Shown piece after piece: positions 33,998 through 41,458 of a stretch of 43,350 nucleotides of DNA; the first letter of the stretch is position 1, and every line of letters starts with the position of its first letter. A model generated the notes under the pieces. The model was given only the letters and a program-made list of their open reading frames with translations, was not told the DNA's origin and did not search any database. This DNA comes from Nitrospirota bacterium (GTDB lineage Bacteria > Nitrospirota > Nitrospiria > Nitrospirales > Nitrospiraceae), in NCBI GenBank assembly GCA_013388555.1, contig JACAFD010000220.1, positions 1-43,350 on the forward strand, given 5' to 3'. The translations under genes were made by a program, and so were the position numbers.

Positions 33998-34064
33998 CAG
34001 GATGCTCAAAAAAAGTCCGCCAGCGTTAGAGGAAGGTTAAGGTTGAGCTATTTTGAACATCCTG
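33998..34064. repeat. Palindromic intergenic repeat upstream of the decarboxylase
   Basis: CAGGATG-CT-CAAAA (33998-34011) pairs with TTTTG-AA-CATCCTG (34051-34064), a 7+5 bp stem with a 2-base mismatch bulge. The loop holds GTCCGCCAGCG. It resembles, from memory, a dispersed element of Nitrospira genomes, and its arms share the plan of the 2460-2536 element. It lies in the 275-base gap between the aldehyde dehydrogenase end and the decarboxylase start, where no gene is seen. Confidence 0.65.
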
Positions 34065-34123
34065 CGGGGGTGTTTTCTCCGTTGTGCCACACGCGCAGAC
34101 CCTGAAGACATTTCCCCCACCTG

Positions 34124-35563
34124 CTAGATCCCAGCAGGTGGCTTGAGGTTCAACACCAGCATACGGAGCTCGGTCATGTCCTCGATCGCGGCCCGAACCC
34201 CTTCACGCCCGACCCCGGAGTCCTTCACGCCGCCATACGGCATGTGATCGGCGCGAAACGTCGGAATCTCATTTGCCAGCACGGCCCCGACCTCAAGGTG
34301 CCGAAAGGCATGAAAGATTTTATTCACATCCTGGGTGAACACTCCGGCCTGGAGCCCATAGTCAGACTGATTGAGCGCCGTGATCGCTTCGCCAAAGTGG
34401 CGGTAGGGTGTCACAGTCACCACCGGGCCGAAAACTTCCTGACAAGAAACCTTCATGGTTGGTGTGACGTGAGAGAGGACGGTCGCCTCCATCACCGATC
34501 CCATTCGCTTGCCACCCAGAAGCACTCGGGCACCTTGCGACACAGCTTCCCCGACCCATGCTTCGAGACGATGGGATGCGGCTGGATCAATCAACGGTCC
34601 AACCACTGTCGAATCGTCGCTCGGGTCGCCGGCCTTCAGACGTGCGACTTGAAACAGAAACTTCGTGGTGAAGAGGTCCGCAATGGAATGGTGGACGAAG
34701 ATTCGTTGAACCGAGATGCAGGTCTGACCGGCATACCCGAACCCGCCCACTGCACAACGCTGTGCGGCAAGTTCGAGATCGGCATCGGGCTCCACGATGA
34801 CGCCTGCGTTCCCACCAAGCTCCAACACAACCTTTTTTTTCCCACACTTGACCTTCAACATCCATCCCACGGCGGCACTGCCGGTAAAGCTCAGGAGTTT
34901 GAAACGAGGATCGACGACAAGCTGTTCTGCGGTCCCATTGTCGCAGGGCAGGATGTTCACTGCGCCAGGTGGAAGTCCAGCCTCCAGAACAACCTCTCCC
35001 AAGAGTAATGCGGTCAGAGGCGTTTGTGGCGCTGGCTTGATAAGGATGGAATTGCCGGCGGCCAGCGCCGGAGCGACCTTGTGAGCAACAAGATTCAGGG
35101 GAAAGTTAAAGGGGGTAATCCCAAGCACCGGACCAATGGGAACACGACGGATGATGCCGAGATGCGAGTCCGTTCCCGGCGTCCAGTCAAGGGGGATCAC
35201 CTCGCCGGGTATCCGCCTCGCCTCTTCAGCCGCAACAGTAAATGTCTGGACGGCCCGATTCACTTCACGTTTCGCGTCGGTAATCGGTTTGCCAGCTTCA
35301 GCCGTCATCAGGCGGGCAAATTCCTCGCGTCGGTCGTAGAGTCCGCCGGCGATCTTTTGCAGCGCATGGTAGCGCGCGTGGGACGGCAAGGCTCCCATTG
35401 TAGCAGCAGCCTCGACCGTCGATTGGATCGCTGTTTCGGCATCAGCGGAGTTTGCATTGGACACCTCGGCGAGTAGCCGCCCTGTGAATGGATTGTTCAC
35501 AGGTACCACGGTCTCCCCGTGCCGCCACAGACCTCCAATTAAAAATGGACGTGGTTCCTGCAC
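34124..35563 (-). CDS. NAD(P)-dependent aldehyde dehydrogenase
   Basis: A 479-residue aldehyde dehydrogenase. Catalytic residues are in place: Asn153 (TPFNFPLN), Glu248 (VVLELGGN) and Cys282 (YAGQTCISVQR); the cofactor loop FTGSAAVGW is at 226-234. Length is normal. Substrate is uncertain. Because the gene cluster makes putrescine and may rearrange polyamines, an aminoaldehyde such as 4-aminobutanal is a reasonable guess, but phosphorylated or lactaldehyde-type substrates are equally possible for this branch. It lies 26 bases after the small zinc-ribbon gene in a minus-strand run. Confidence 0.9.
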   Translation of the reverse strand: MQEPRPFLIGGLWRHGETVVPVNNPFTGRLLAEVSNANSADAETAIQSTVEAAATMGALPSHARYHALQKIAGGLYDRREEFARLMTAEAGKPITDAKREVNRAVQTFTVAAEEARRIPGEVIPLDWTPGTDSHLGIIRRVPIGPVLGITPFNFPLNLVAHKVAPALAAGNSILIKPAPQTPLTALLLGEVVLEAGLPPGAVNILPCDNGTAEQLVVDPRFKLLSFTGSAAVGWMLKVKCGKKKVVLELGGNAGVIVEPDADLELAAQRCAVGGFGYAGQTCISVQRIFVHHSIADLFTTKFLFQVARLKAGDPSDDSTVVGPLIDPAASHRLEAWVGEAVSQGARVLLGGKRMGSVMEATVLSHVTPTMKVSCQEVFGPVVTVTPYRHFGEAITALNQSDYGLQAGVFTQDVNKIFHAFRHLEVGAVLANEIPTFRADHMPYGGVKDSGVGREGVRAAIEDMTELRMLVLNLKPPAGI

Positions 35564-35589
35564 GAAGACGCTCCGCTTGAGGTGAAGAT

Positions 35590-35859
35590 CTAGTCGGCGG
35601 ACTCAACCGATGCTGCAGGAGCCGACTCGTGGCTGGCCTGCTGCTGGGCGACACCGGCTTTCGCAATCAAATCTTCCGTACCCCAATCATGAATCGCCTC
35701 AAGCGTGAAAGCCTCATACGTTGAGACACCTTGGCACGTCGGACAATCCGGCATCGGCACCTTGCCATGGAAGACTTCTGATAAGCATGACATGCAGACC
35801 CAGTAGGCGGGTTCTCCCTCACGCAGCGGAACAGACCAAAACGATTGTGTTGCAGACAT
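35590..35859 (-). CDS. Small double-CxxC zinc-ribbon protein
   Basis: An 89-residue protein. CMSC (after YWV) and CPTC some 14 residues on would form a rubredoxin-like or zinc-ribbon knuckle. The first residues (SFWSVPLREGEPAYWV) and an acidic, Ala-rich tail flank it. No signal peptide is seen. It is 9 bases after the DsbA-like gene and 26 bases before the aldehyde dehydrogenase, so it is probably part of the same transcript. Whether it binds zinc or iron, and its role, cannot be told. Confidence 0.75.
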   Translation of the reverse strand: MSATQSFWSVPLREGEPAYWVCMSCLSEVFHGKVPMPDCPTCQGVSTYEAFTLEAIHDWGTEDLIAKAGVAQQQASHESAPAASVESAD

Positions 35860-35868
35860 AGGTAATCC

Positions 35869-36576
35869 TTAGTGAATGATGAACTGATTGTGCTGTGCCA
35901 CCGCTGTCGACCCCTGGGACTCAGTAGGCGCTCCCTGGGAACGAGGGATGGTGGCTAACATGCGATCGATCTCCTCGGCAAAGTCCTGGAATGGGACTGC
36001 ACCAGGGATGGCGATCGCCGGCTCCTTCTCAGTAGGCCCCCCAGCCGTTCGCATCAGAATAAAACCTGGGGTGCCGCGAAATCCCCACCGATTCGCCTCG
36101 TTACGATTCTGGAAAATTGATTCGAGATATTGCCGTTCGTCGAAACACTTCGCAAACGCCGTCTGATCCAAGCCGATCGCCTTCGCATAACCTTTGAACG
36201 ATCCCGAGTCTAAACGGCCTCGCTCGCTGAAGAGCCGATCGTGCATCGGCCAATATTGGCCTTGGGCTCCGGCGCAGCGCGCCGCCACTGCCGCCTCAAC
36301 GCCAATGCCCTGGTCCGCTCGAGGATAATCTCGATACATAAACCGCACTTTGCCCGTCTCGATATATTTGGCCTGCAAGCGAGGCCAGGTCTCCTGAAAG
36401 AACTTCGCGCAATACCCACACGTGAAGTCAGAGTACTCGATCAAGGTGATCGGCGCGTCCGCGCTTCCTCTGATTCGTCCGTCGTCCGTGATCGACCCAG
36501 CGCCGGCCTGAGTCAGGTGCACGAGCAACAGCAGTCCCGCCGCAGCAACTGTGCGAACGCAGTGCGAGCCCATCAT
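35869..36576 (-). CDS. DsbA-like periplasmic thioredoxin-fold protein
   Basis: A 235-residue exported protein with a signal peptide at about 1-26 (ending AGAGS) and a DsbA/thioredoxin-4 domain. The active site is DFTCGYCAKFF with Cys53 and Cys56, and the cis-Pro loop is RGTPGFILM. It is probably a disulfide oxidase or isomerase in the periplasm. Its ATG overlaps the stop of the deoxyhypusine synthase-like gene (ATGA), an odd pairing of a periplasmic and a cytoplasmic enzyme. The last 30 residues are polar and probably disordered. Confidence 0.88.
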   Translation of the reverse strand: MMGSHCVRTVAAAGLLLLVHLTQAGAGSITDDGRIRGSADAPITLIEYSDFTCGYCAKFFQETWPRLQAKYIETGKVRFMYRDYPRADQGIGVEAAVAARCAGAQGQYWPMHDRLFSERGRLDSGSFKGYAKAIGLDQTAFAKCFDERQYLESIFQNRNEANRWGFRGTPGFILMRTAGGPTEKEPAIAIPGAVPFQDFAEEIDRMLATIPRSQGAPTESQGSTAVAQHNQFIIH

Positions 36577-37679
36577 GTACGGGGAGTGCCTTTGGCTTTC
36601 ATTCGCTCCAGCAGCCCGACCATGAGGAGAGGCCAGACGGCCGTGGCGTCACTCAATACTTCGGCAAAGCGCCCACCTGCTTCCGGGGGCACAAACTTTC
36701 CCCACGAAATACCCTCTTGATAGGTACAGCCGCTCAACCCACCCAAATGGTCCGGTTCCGGACAGATCCGAACCCCGTATTGGAATCGAGGCGGCTCTAC
36801 ATGAAGGCCCAGCCGGGTATTGCTGATCTCAATGTAGGGGCCGACTTGCTGCGCCCAATTACGAGGCACCCCTCCCCCGATCGTAAAGATCCCGCGCCGC
36901 TTGGCAGAAATGACATGGCTCGCGTAGCTGTTGAGATCGAGATATGGATTGAACGATGGATAAGAGCGAAGAATCGTACGCAGCACATCAAGGTCACTTC
37001 CTCCCTGTAACTGCGCATGGACCTGACTGAGATCTCGACTCATGGCCCAGGTTCCAATATCTAATCCCATCTCGGAATCGGTAAAAGCGGGAATAAAGAC
37101 CGGGACGTTTTTCAGATACGCGCTTTTGAGAATACCCGTTCCGTCATATTCCTCTGCGAGCGTCCGCCCCAGCTCGCGAGTGAGGATTTCAGAAGAAAGG
37201 GACCGGTCCTGATCCATCCGCTTCATCGTTCGGGCAACAACTTGTTCTACGTAATTGAGGTTGGACTCCATCTCCAGTGTGTCGTAGACCCGGTTATAGC
37301 CCTTCGCAAACAGCTCTTGGTCGGACATAGATGAATGGTGCCGATAGTGTGTTTTACCGACGGACTCGCTCAATCCATGGGCGATCAATGCTCCGGTCGA
37401 GACGACACATTGCACCATGCCATGATCGATCATCGCGCTGATGATCTTGCCCATCTTCGCAATGGTCATTGCCCCTGACAGCGTCAACACAACGGAGCAG
37501 TCAGGATCTTCGATCATTGTCCACAGCACTTCGTAGGCCTCACCCAGTCTGCGGCCCCCAAAGGCTGTCTTGCGCATGGCGGTCAGCAAGCCATCGAAGG
37601 AATCAATTTGTTCCGGGTCGAGAGGCTCGAGCGCTTCGAGGCCGTCTTTCGCCCCATCGTGGAATTCACGTGCACCCAT
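36573..37679 (-). CDS. Deoxyhypusine synthase-like protein
   Basis: A 368-residue homologue of deoxyhypusine synthase. Its active-site segment GISWGKF carries Lys328, matching the human lysine that forms the covalent butylamine intermediate. NAD-binding parts (TLSGAMTIAKMG, VSTGALIAHGL, FTDSEMGLDIG, TIGGGVPRNW) are present. Bacteria lack eIF5A, and bacterial homologues are thought to act on small amines, for example as homospermidine synthases. Being near PvlArgDC and agmatinase supports a polyamine role. A promoter with good spacing lies 49 bases upstream, so it probably starts the transcript that runs through the DsbA-like, zinc-ribbon and aldehyde dehydrogenase genes. Confidence 0.88.
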   Translation of the reverse strand: MGAREFHDGAKDGLEALEPLDPEQIDSFDGLLTAMRKTAFGGRRLGEAYEVLWTMIEDPDCSVVLTLSGAMTIAKMGKIISAMIDHGMVQCVVSTGALIAHGLSESVGKTHYRHHSSMSDQELFAKGYNRVYDTLEMESNLNYVEQVVARTMKRMDQDRSLSSEILTRELGRTLAEEYDGTGILKSAYLKNVPVFIPAFTDSEMGLDIGTWAMSRDLSQVHAQLQGGSDLDVLRTILRSYPSFNPYLDLNSYASHVISAKRRGIFTIGGGVPRNWAQQVGPYIEISNTRLGLHVEPPRFQYGVRICPEPDHLGGLSGCTYQEGISWGKFVPPEAGGRFAEVLSDATAVWPLLMVGLLERMKAKGTPRT

Positions 37680-37996
37680 AGACGAGTCTACCTACCATAA
37701 CTAGTGAAAGGGAAAACGGAGCATTACTTTATACACAACCGACGATGGAGGCGTCAACGAAGTTTGAGCGATTCGTTCCCCTGCCGCATCCTGCTGCGTG
37801 AGCCACATGGCACGTGTGTCGAACCACAAGAATTGGCGAGCAGGACACCGCAGAGTGGAGTTAACTCGACCTGAACGATCGAGCCGTAAACGCAACGACC
37901 TCCATGATATATGGGCAAGATGGTCGCGCACGTTCCTGCCCACTTCAATGAGCCCCTATGGCTGCGCCACGTACGCACTCATTTCGGAGGGCCCAT
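37680..37996. other. 317-base intergenic region with a promoter and a short palindrome
   Basis: No convincing gene is present. It holds the candidate promoter at 37728-37757 and a perfect 10-bp palindrome GAGTTAACTC at 37858-37867 that could be a regulator site. Open frames here are short and without ribosome-binding sites. Confidence 0.6.
37728..37757 (-). promoter_or_regulatory. Sigma-70 type promoter of the deoxyhypusine synthase-like gene
   Basis: On the minus strand TTGACG (37752-37757) and TATAAA (37728-37733) are 18 bases apart, ending 48 bases before the ATG at 37679. Both boxes match 5 of 6 or nearly so. Confidence 0.5.
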
Positions 37997-39598
37997 CTAA
38001 TGCGAGCCAACGCGCACGGCAGGACTTTCCACCGCCGATGGTGGACCCACCTCGATAAGATTGGGAACGGGTTCCTGGTAGGAGTTCAGGTAGGCATGAT
38101 GATCGTGCGTGATCGCCCCTTCAGGAAGCATGTCCCATAACGGACCCAGCTTCCGCCGAATTTTTCTTGCATAACACGGTGGCACCACCAACGTGCCGCC
38201 TTCCATAAACCGTCGGACCGACAGATCCGTATCCAGGAATCTTCGGATTTTCGTGTGGTGATATATCTGGCCGAACCCACTCGACACCGACCGAATGAAA
38301 TTCAACCATCTCGGAGTCCAGCCCCGATTCAGCATCGCACGCTTCGCAATCATCGGCCAGGAAAACGCGTGCTGCGACAGATCCACGACATGATCATAAA
38401 ATTCCGGCCAGGCATAATGCTTGGGACGCACATTCATCGCGTGAAGGTTATCGAGAAAATGAAAGGGAAATGGCAGCACCCGCCCTTCCCGTTGCAATTC
38501 CCGGTTAAAGGGGGCCGCTTGACCAAATGCCGTAATCAGGTTAAACGCCGGAAAAGCCCCTGGGGCGAGATCCAAAAATTGCTTGGTGAGTTCAAAGGGC
38601 TCAGGTCCCTGATCTGAATCCATTCCCAACACAAAATTGACCTGGACATAGGGGATATAGCGAAGGATCAAATTGATATGATCCGCCACCTGCTTCACCT
38701 TTTCTTGTCCGGTATGGTGGCCCGTCCTGGATTTTTCTCCCATGTCATACCACGACTCAATGCCCGGCAAAATCGCCTTGAATCCATTTGCGCGTAATCG
38801 CTTGAGATGGGGCTCGGACAGCAGCGACAGCGTACTTTCTGCAACAAAGTCGATACTATTGGGGGGAATCGCCGTTTCGATTGCCCGCATATACTCCTCA
38901 AACCGGACCCCGAAATTCGGGTCGTGCCAGCCCACCATCTGTCGTTTCAGCTTTGTTCGCAGAAATTTCAAATCTTCACTGATCTGGTCAAATGACAAGG
39001 GCTGATAATCAACATTGGCGTCCACACAAAACCCGCAGGTATAGGGACACCCCATGCTGCCGATCATGGGCACCATTTTAAAGGAGGTGGGAGCTTTGGC
39101 GAGGGTCGGCTCGATGAATTTCCACCGTTCCTTGACTCCCGGCAACTCGGTCGGCTGTCGAGCCGCGGCGAGCTGGACCCCAAGCGGACGGTGCGGTGAA
39201 CAATCGGCGAGAATAGCGTGAATCAGATTCTTGTCGGTAAACCCCACCACATAGTCGAAATACTTGGCGGCATCCTGCGGATAGCTGCGCGCATGTGGCC
39301 CGCCTATCACCGTCACGGCTCCGCGAGAGCGATACATATTACTAATGGCATAGGCGGTCAGCGCCGATCGGGTAAAGGCCCCGATAAACACAATATCCGT
39401 CTCGTTCAGCAATTCCTGGTGGAGATCTTCTCGGCCGGTGTAGCACACAAAGCGCACCTGATGGCCCAATTCTTCACACCACACCCCGACGACCTGCGGC
39501 ATAATGCTCGCCAGATTTGGATTCATCACGCGGGTATAGAGGGACTTCGTGGGACCCTTGGTGACCAGATCCAGAATAGTCACCCGAAGTGAGCGCAT
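37997..39598 (-). CDS. Radical SAM protein with N-terminal cobalamin-binding-like domain
   Basis: From the ATG at 39598 a 533-residue protein. The first 130 residues form a Rossmann-like B12-binding-type domain (NPNLASIMPQVVGVWCEELG, DIVFIGAFTRSALTAY, VTVIGGPHARSYP). The radical SAM cluster motif is SMGCPYTCGFC with Cys184, Cys188 and Cys191. Such enzymes often transfer methyl groups or do C-C chemistry on lipids, cofactors or peptides; the substrate is unknown. The start is preferred because GGAGG lies 7 bases upstream; an in-frame ATG 33 bases earlier is the alternative. The last 120 residues (KIRRFL, VPPCYARKIRRKL) are basic and not recognised. It has a 12-bp palindrome 108 bases upstream. 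Confidence 0.87.
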   Translation of the reverse strand: MRSLRVTILDLVTKGPTKSLYTRVMNPNLASIMPQVVGVWCEELGHQVRFVCYTGREDLHQELLNETDIVFIGAFTRSALTAYAISNMYRSRGAVTVIGGPHARSYPQDAAKYFDYVVGFTDKNLIHAILADCSPHRPLGVQLAAARQPTELPGVKERWKFIEPTLAKAPTSFKMVPMIGSMGCPYTCGFCVDANVDYQPLSFDQISEDLKFLRTKLKRQMVGWHDPNFGVRFEEYMRAIETAIPPNSIDFVAESTLSLLSEPHLKRLRANGFKAILPGIESWYDMGEKSRTGHHTGQEKVKQVADHINLILRYIPYVQVNFVLGMDSDQGPEPFELTKQFLDLAPGAFPAFNLITAFGQAAPFNRELQREGRVLPFPFHFLDNLHAMNVRPKHYAWPEFYDHVVDLSQHAFSWPMIAKRAMLNRGWTPRWLNFIRSVSSGFGQIYHHTKIRRFLDTDLSVRRFMEGGTLVVPPCYARKIRRKLGPLWDMLPEGAITHDHHAYLNSYQEPVPNLIEVGPPSAVESPAVRVGSH

Positions 39599-39912
39599 AA
39601 ACAACCTCCCACGATCCGTGGCGATGAACACGGCTTACGGCAACTGTAGCAGACTCAGTGAGTGTTCTTCGTCAGGGGAGCCTTACAGGTGCTATCGAGC
39701 AGCGTACTATTAATAGTCTTAGGATGCTATCAATAAATTCAAAGAGGGTCAAAGTTTTTCCAGAGCCGGCGAGCTAGAGAACTTGATGTCGTATGAGTTT
39801 TGTTAGTCTGTGCTGAGGAATTCAAAAAAAAGAACGCTCTTGGGCTAGCATCTTGATTGGGCTTGTGTGACTATTTTTGTGACCAGACTAGCTGGGAAGG
39901 AAAGGGAAATCG
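39599..39912. other. Gene-poor region upstream of the radical SAM gene
   Basis: No gene is seen over 314 bases. A perfect 12-bp palindrome ACTATTAATAGT lies at 39706-39717, upstream of the radical SAM gene, and might be an operator. The stretch 39720-39870 looks AT-richer than its surroundings. Confidence 0.55.
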
Positions 39913-40176
39913 TCACCACCATTGCTGGTGGTCGCCTCGATTTACCAACTCGGCGCAGTGGTCCAGCAGCACGATAAGACAATCCTCAAATGTTCTACTG
40001 TCTCCCTGTATAAATGCTTCATCCATTGTCGTTAAGGACTCATGGATTTGAGCGCAGCTAACCAGCTCGGGCGGCATCCCATTGAGCCGTCTCAATGCCG
40101 ACTGCCATGCCCGTTCCCAATCTCGACCACTCCACTTGGTTGGCTCGTTCTTCGGACAATTCCACCTGCTCTGCAT
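39913..40176 (-). CDS. Hypothetical protein, 87 residues
   Basis: An 87-residue soluble protein that is not recognised. It starts with an ATG at 40176 preceded by AGGAGGGAG, an excellent ribosome-binding site, which is the main reason to call it. It has four cysteines and many Trp (SGRDWERAWQSALRRLN); the second half is predicted helical (SRTFEDCLIVLLDHCAELV). An ATCATT/AATGAT inverted repeat at 40213-40226, 37 bases upstream, might be a regulatory site. It stands alone in an otherwise empty kilobase. Confidence 0.65.
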   Translation of the reverse strand: MQSRWNCPKNEPTKWSGRDWERAWQSALRRLNGMPPELVSCAQIHESLTTMDEAFIQGDSRTFEDCLIVLLDHCAELVNRGDHQQWW

Positions 40177-40629
40177 GCTCCCTCCTGAGCGAGTCAAACC
40201 AGGCCGAGAAAAATCATTTCAATGATCATCGCAAATCCTATTCTTAAGAACCCATGTCCACCTGCGATGATGCAGTAGCGGCGTGACAGGCAAGTAACAA
40301 CCCTATAAGCGCGGTGTTAATTGAGGGGAACCTGTTTGTGACGTCTTTTCTTGTCGATGAATATGCGGCTTTATCTGGCAGCCAGCAGGCCATGCGGCTG
40401 ACACCCCTTCCCAAGGGTGGCCCTACAGTACCCAAACAACGCTCCCTAAGACGGTACGCGAGGTTTTTGGACTAACCGTTAAACGTGTATTCATTCCCTC
40501 ATAACTTTCTGTAAATTTGCTCTTTTTCATCCCGTTCTGCTTGCGCTGGCTACCACACTTCCGTTAGCGTCACGAGTTCGTGCAGGAACCAGAGATGAGC
40601 AACTCACAATAGTCATAATCGAGGAGAAC
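40177..40629. other. 453-base intergenic region
   Basis: No gene is seen. The region holds the 6-2-6 inverted repeat at 40213-40226, a TCATCGCA/TGCGATGA pair around 40227-40270, and an AT-rich stretch (40470-40530) before the DsbA-like gene that may hold its promoter, although no boxes with good spacing stand out. Confidence 0.55.
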
Positions 40630-41403
40630 ATGCGGAAAGAATACAGGAGTGCTGGGTTAACGTGTGTCGCCACGAAGGCGGCTATGATGGGTGTCTTGCT
40701 CACGTCCATGACGATACTGCCAGCGTGGGCTGAGGTGTCGACACTGCCCGTGCAGCCTGCACTCGACCAGGCCATCGAGCAATACATTCGGTCGCATCCT
40801 GAGGTGATCGTGCAAGCAGTTCGGTCATGGGAGGTGAAGCGCCAAGAGGAGGAGAGGATACGGGTCATGCAGGCGATTGCGACACACCAGAATGAGTTGC
40901 TGGGAGATCCGGCCTCTCCCGTCAGCGGCAATGCGGAGGGGAGTGTCACGGTGATCGAGTTCTTTGATTATCGCTGTGGATACTGCAAGCGTGTGGCGGG
41001 GACGGTGACGCAGTTGCAAAAGGACGAGCCAGGCGTGAAGGTAGTCTACAAAGACTTTCCTATTTTAGGTGAGGCGTCGGTCTTTGCGGCGCGCGCGGCG
41101 CTAGCTGCTCAAAGGCAAGGCAAACACCAGGCGTTTCACGAGGCGATGTTGGCATCCGAGAATGAGCTGACCAAAGAAGAAGTCTTTGTCATCGCCGAGC
41201 GGGTCGGCTTGGACGGCAAAAAGCTCGAAGCCGATATGGACTCACCTGAATGGCAACGCGCGCTTGATCGCACGAGTGATCTGGCCAGACAACTCGGCAT
41301 ATCCGGAACTCCGGGGTTTGTAGTGGGCAGCGAATTGCATGCTGGTGCCCTTGACCTTACGAGCCTGAAGGGCCTCGTGGCAAGAGCAAGAACGACTCAC
41401 TAG
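40630..41403 (+). CDS. DsbA/ScsC-like periplasmic disulfide protein
   Basis: A 257-residue exported protein. A signal peptide ends near residue 34 (PAWA). An N-terminal helical segment (about 42-90, with IRSHPEVIVQAV) is typical of ScsC/Com1-type proteins and may drive oligomerisation. The thioredoxin domain has FFDYRCGYCKR with Cys116 and Cys119 and the cis-Pro loop GISGTPGFVVG. It is a likely disulfide isomerase or oxidase. The ATG is preceded by GAGGAG with 3-base spacing. It differs clearly from the DsbA-like protein at 35869-36576 and shares only the CGYC site. Confidence 0.9.
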   Translation: MRKEYRSAGLTCVATKAAMMGVLLTSMTILPAWAEVSTLPVQPALDQAIEQYIRSHPEVIVQAVRSWEVKRQEEERIRVMQAIATHQNELLGDPASPVSGNAEGSVTVIEFFDYRCGYCKRVAGTVTQLQKDEPGVKVVYKDFPILGEASVFAARAALAAQRQGKHQAFHEAMLASENELTKEEVFVIAERVGLDGKKLEADMDSPEWQRALDRTSDLARQLGISGTPGFVVGSELHAGALDLTSLKGLVARARTTH

Positions 41404-41458
41404 AATTCCCTGGACTTGGCTGTGCGCAGAATAACTAGGTAGGCGGAAGATCGAGTCG

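Noticed and set aside
37701-37943. 80-codon open frame on the minus strand upstream of the deoxyhypusine synthase-like gene
   Set aside because: It has an unusual Arg/Trp-rich composition, no ribosome-binding site, and it overlaps the candidate promoter.
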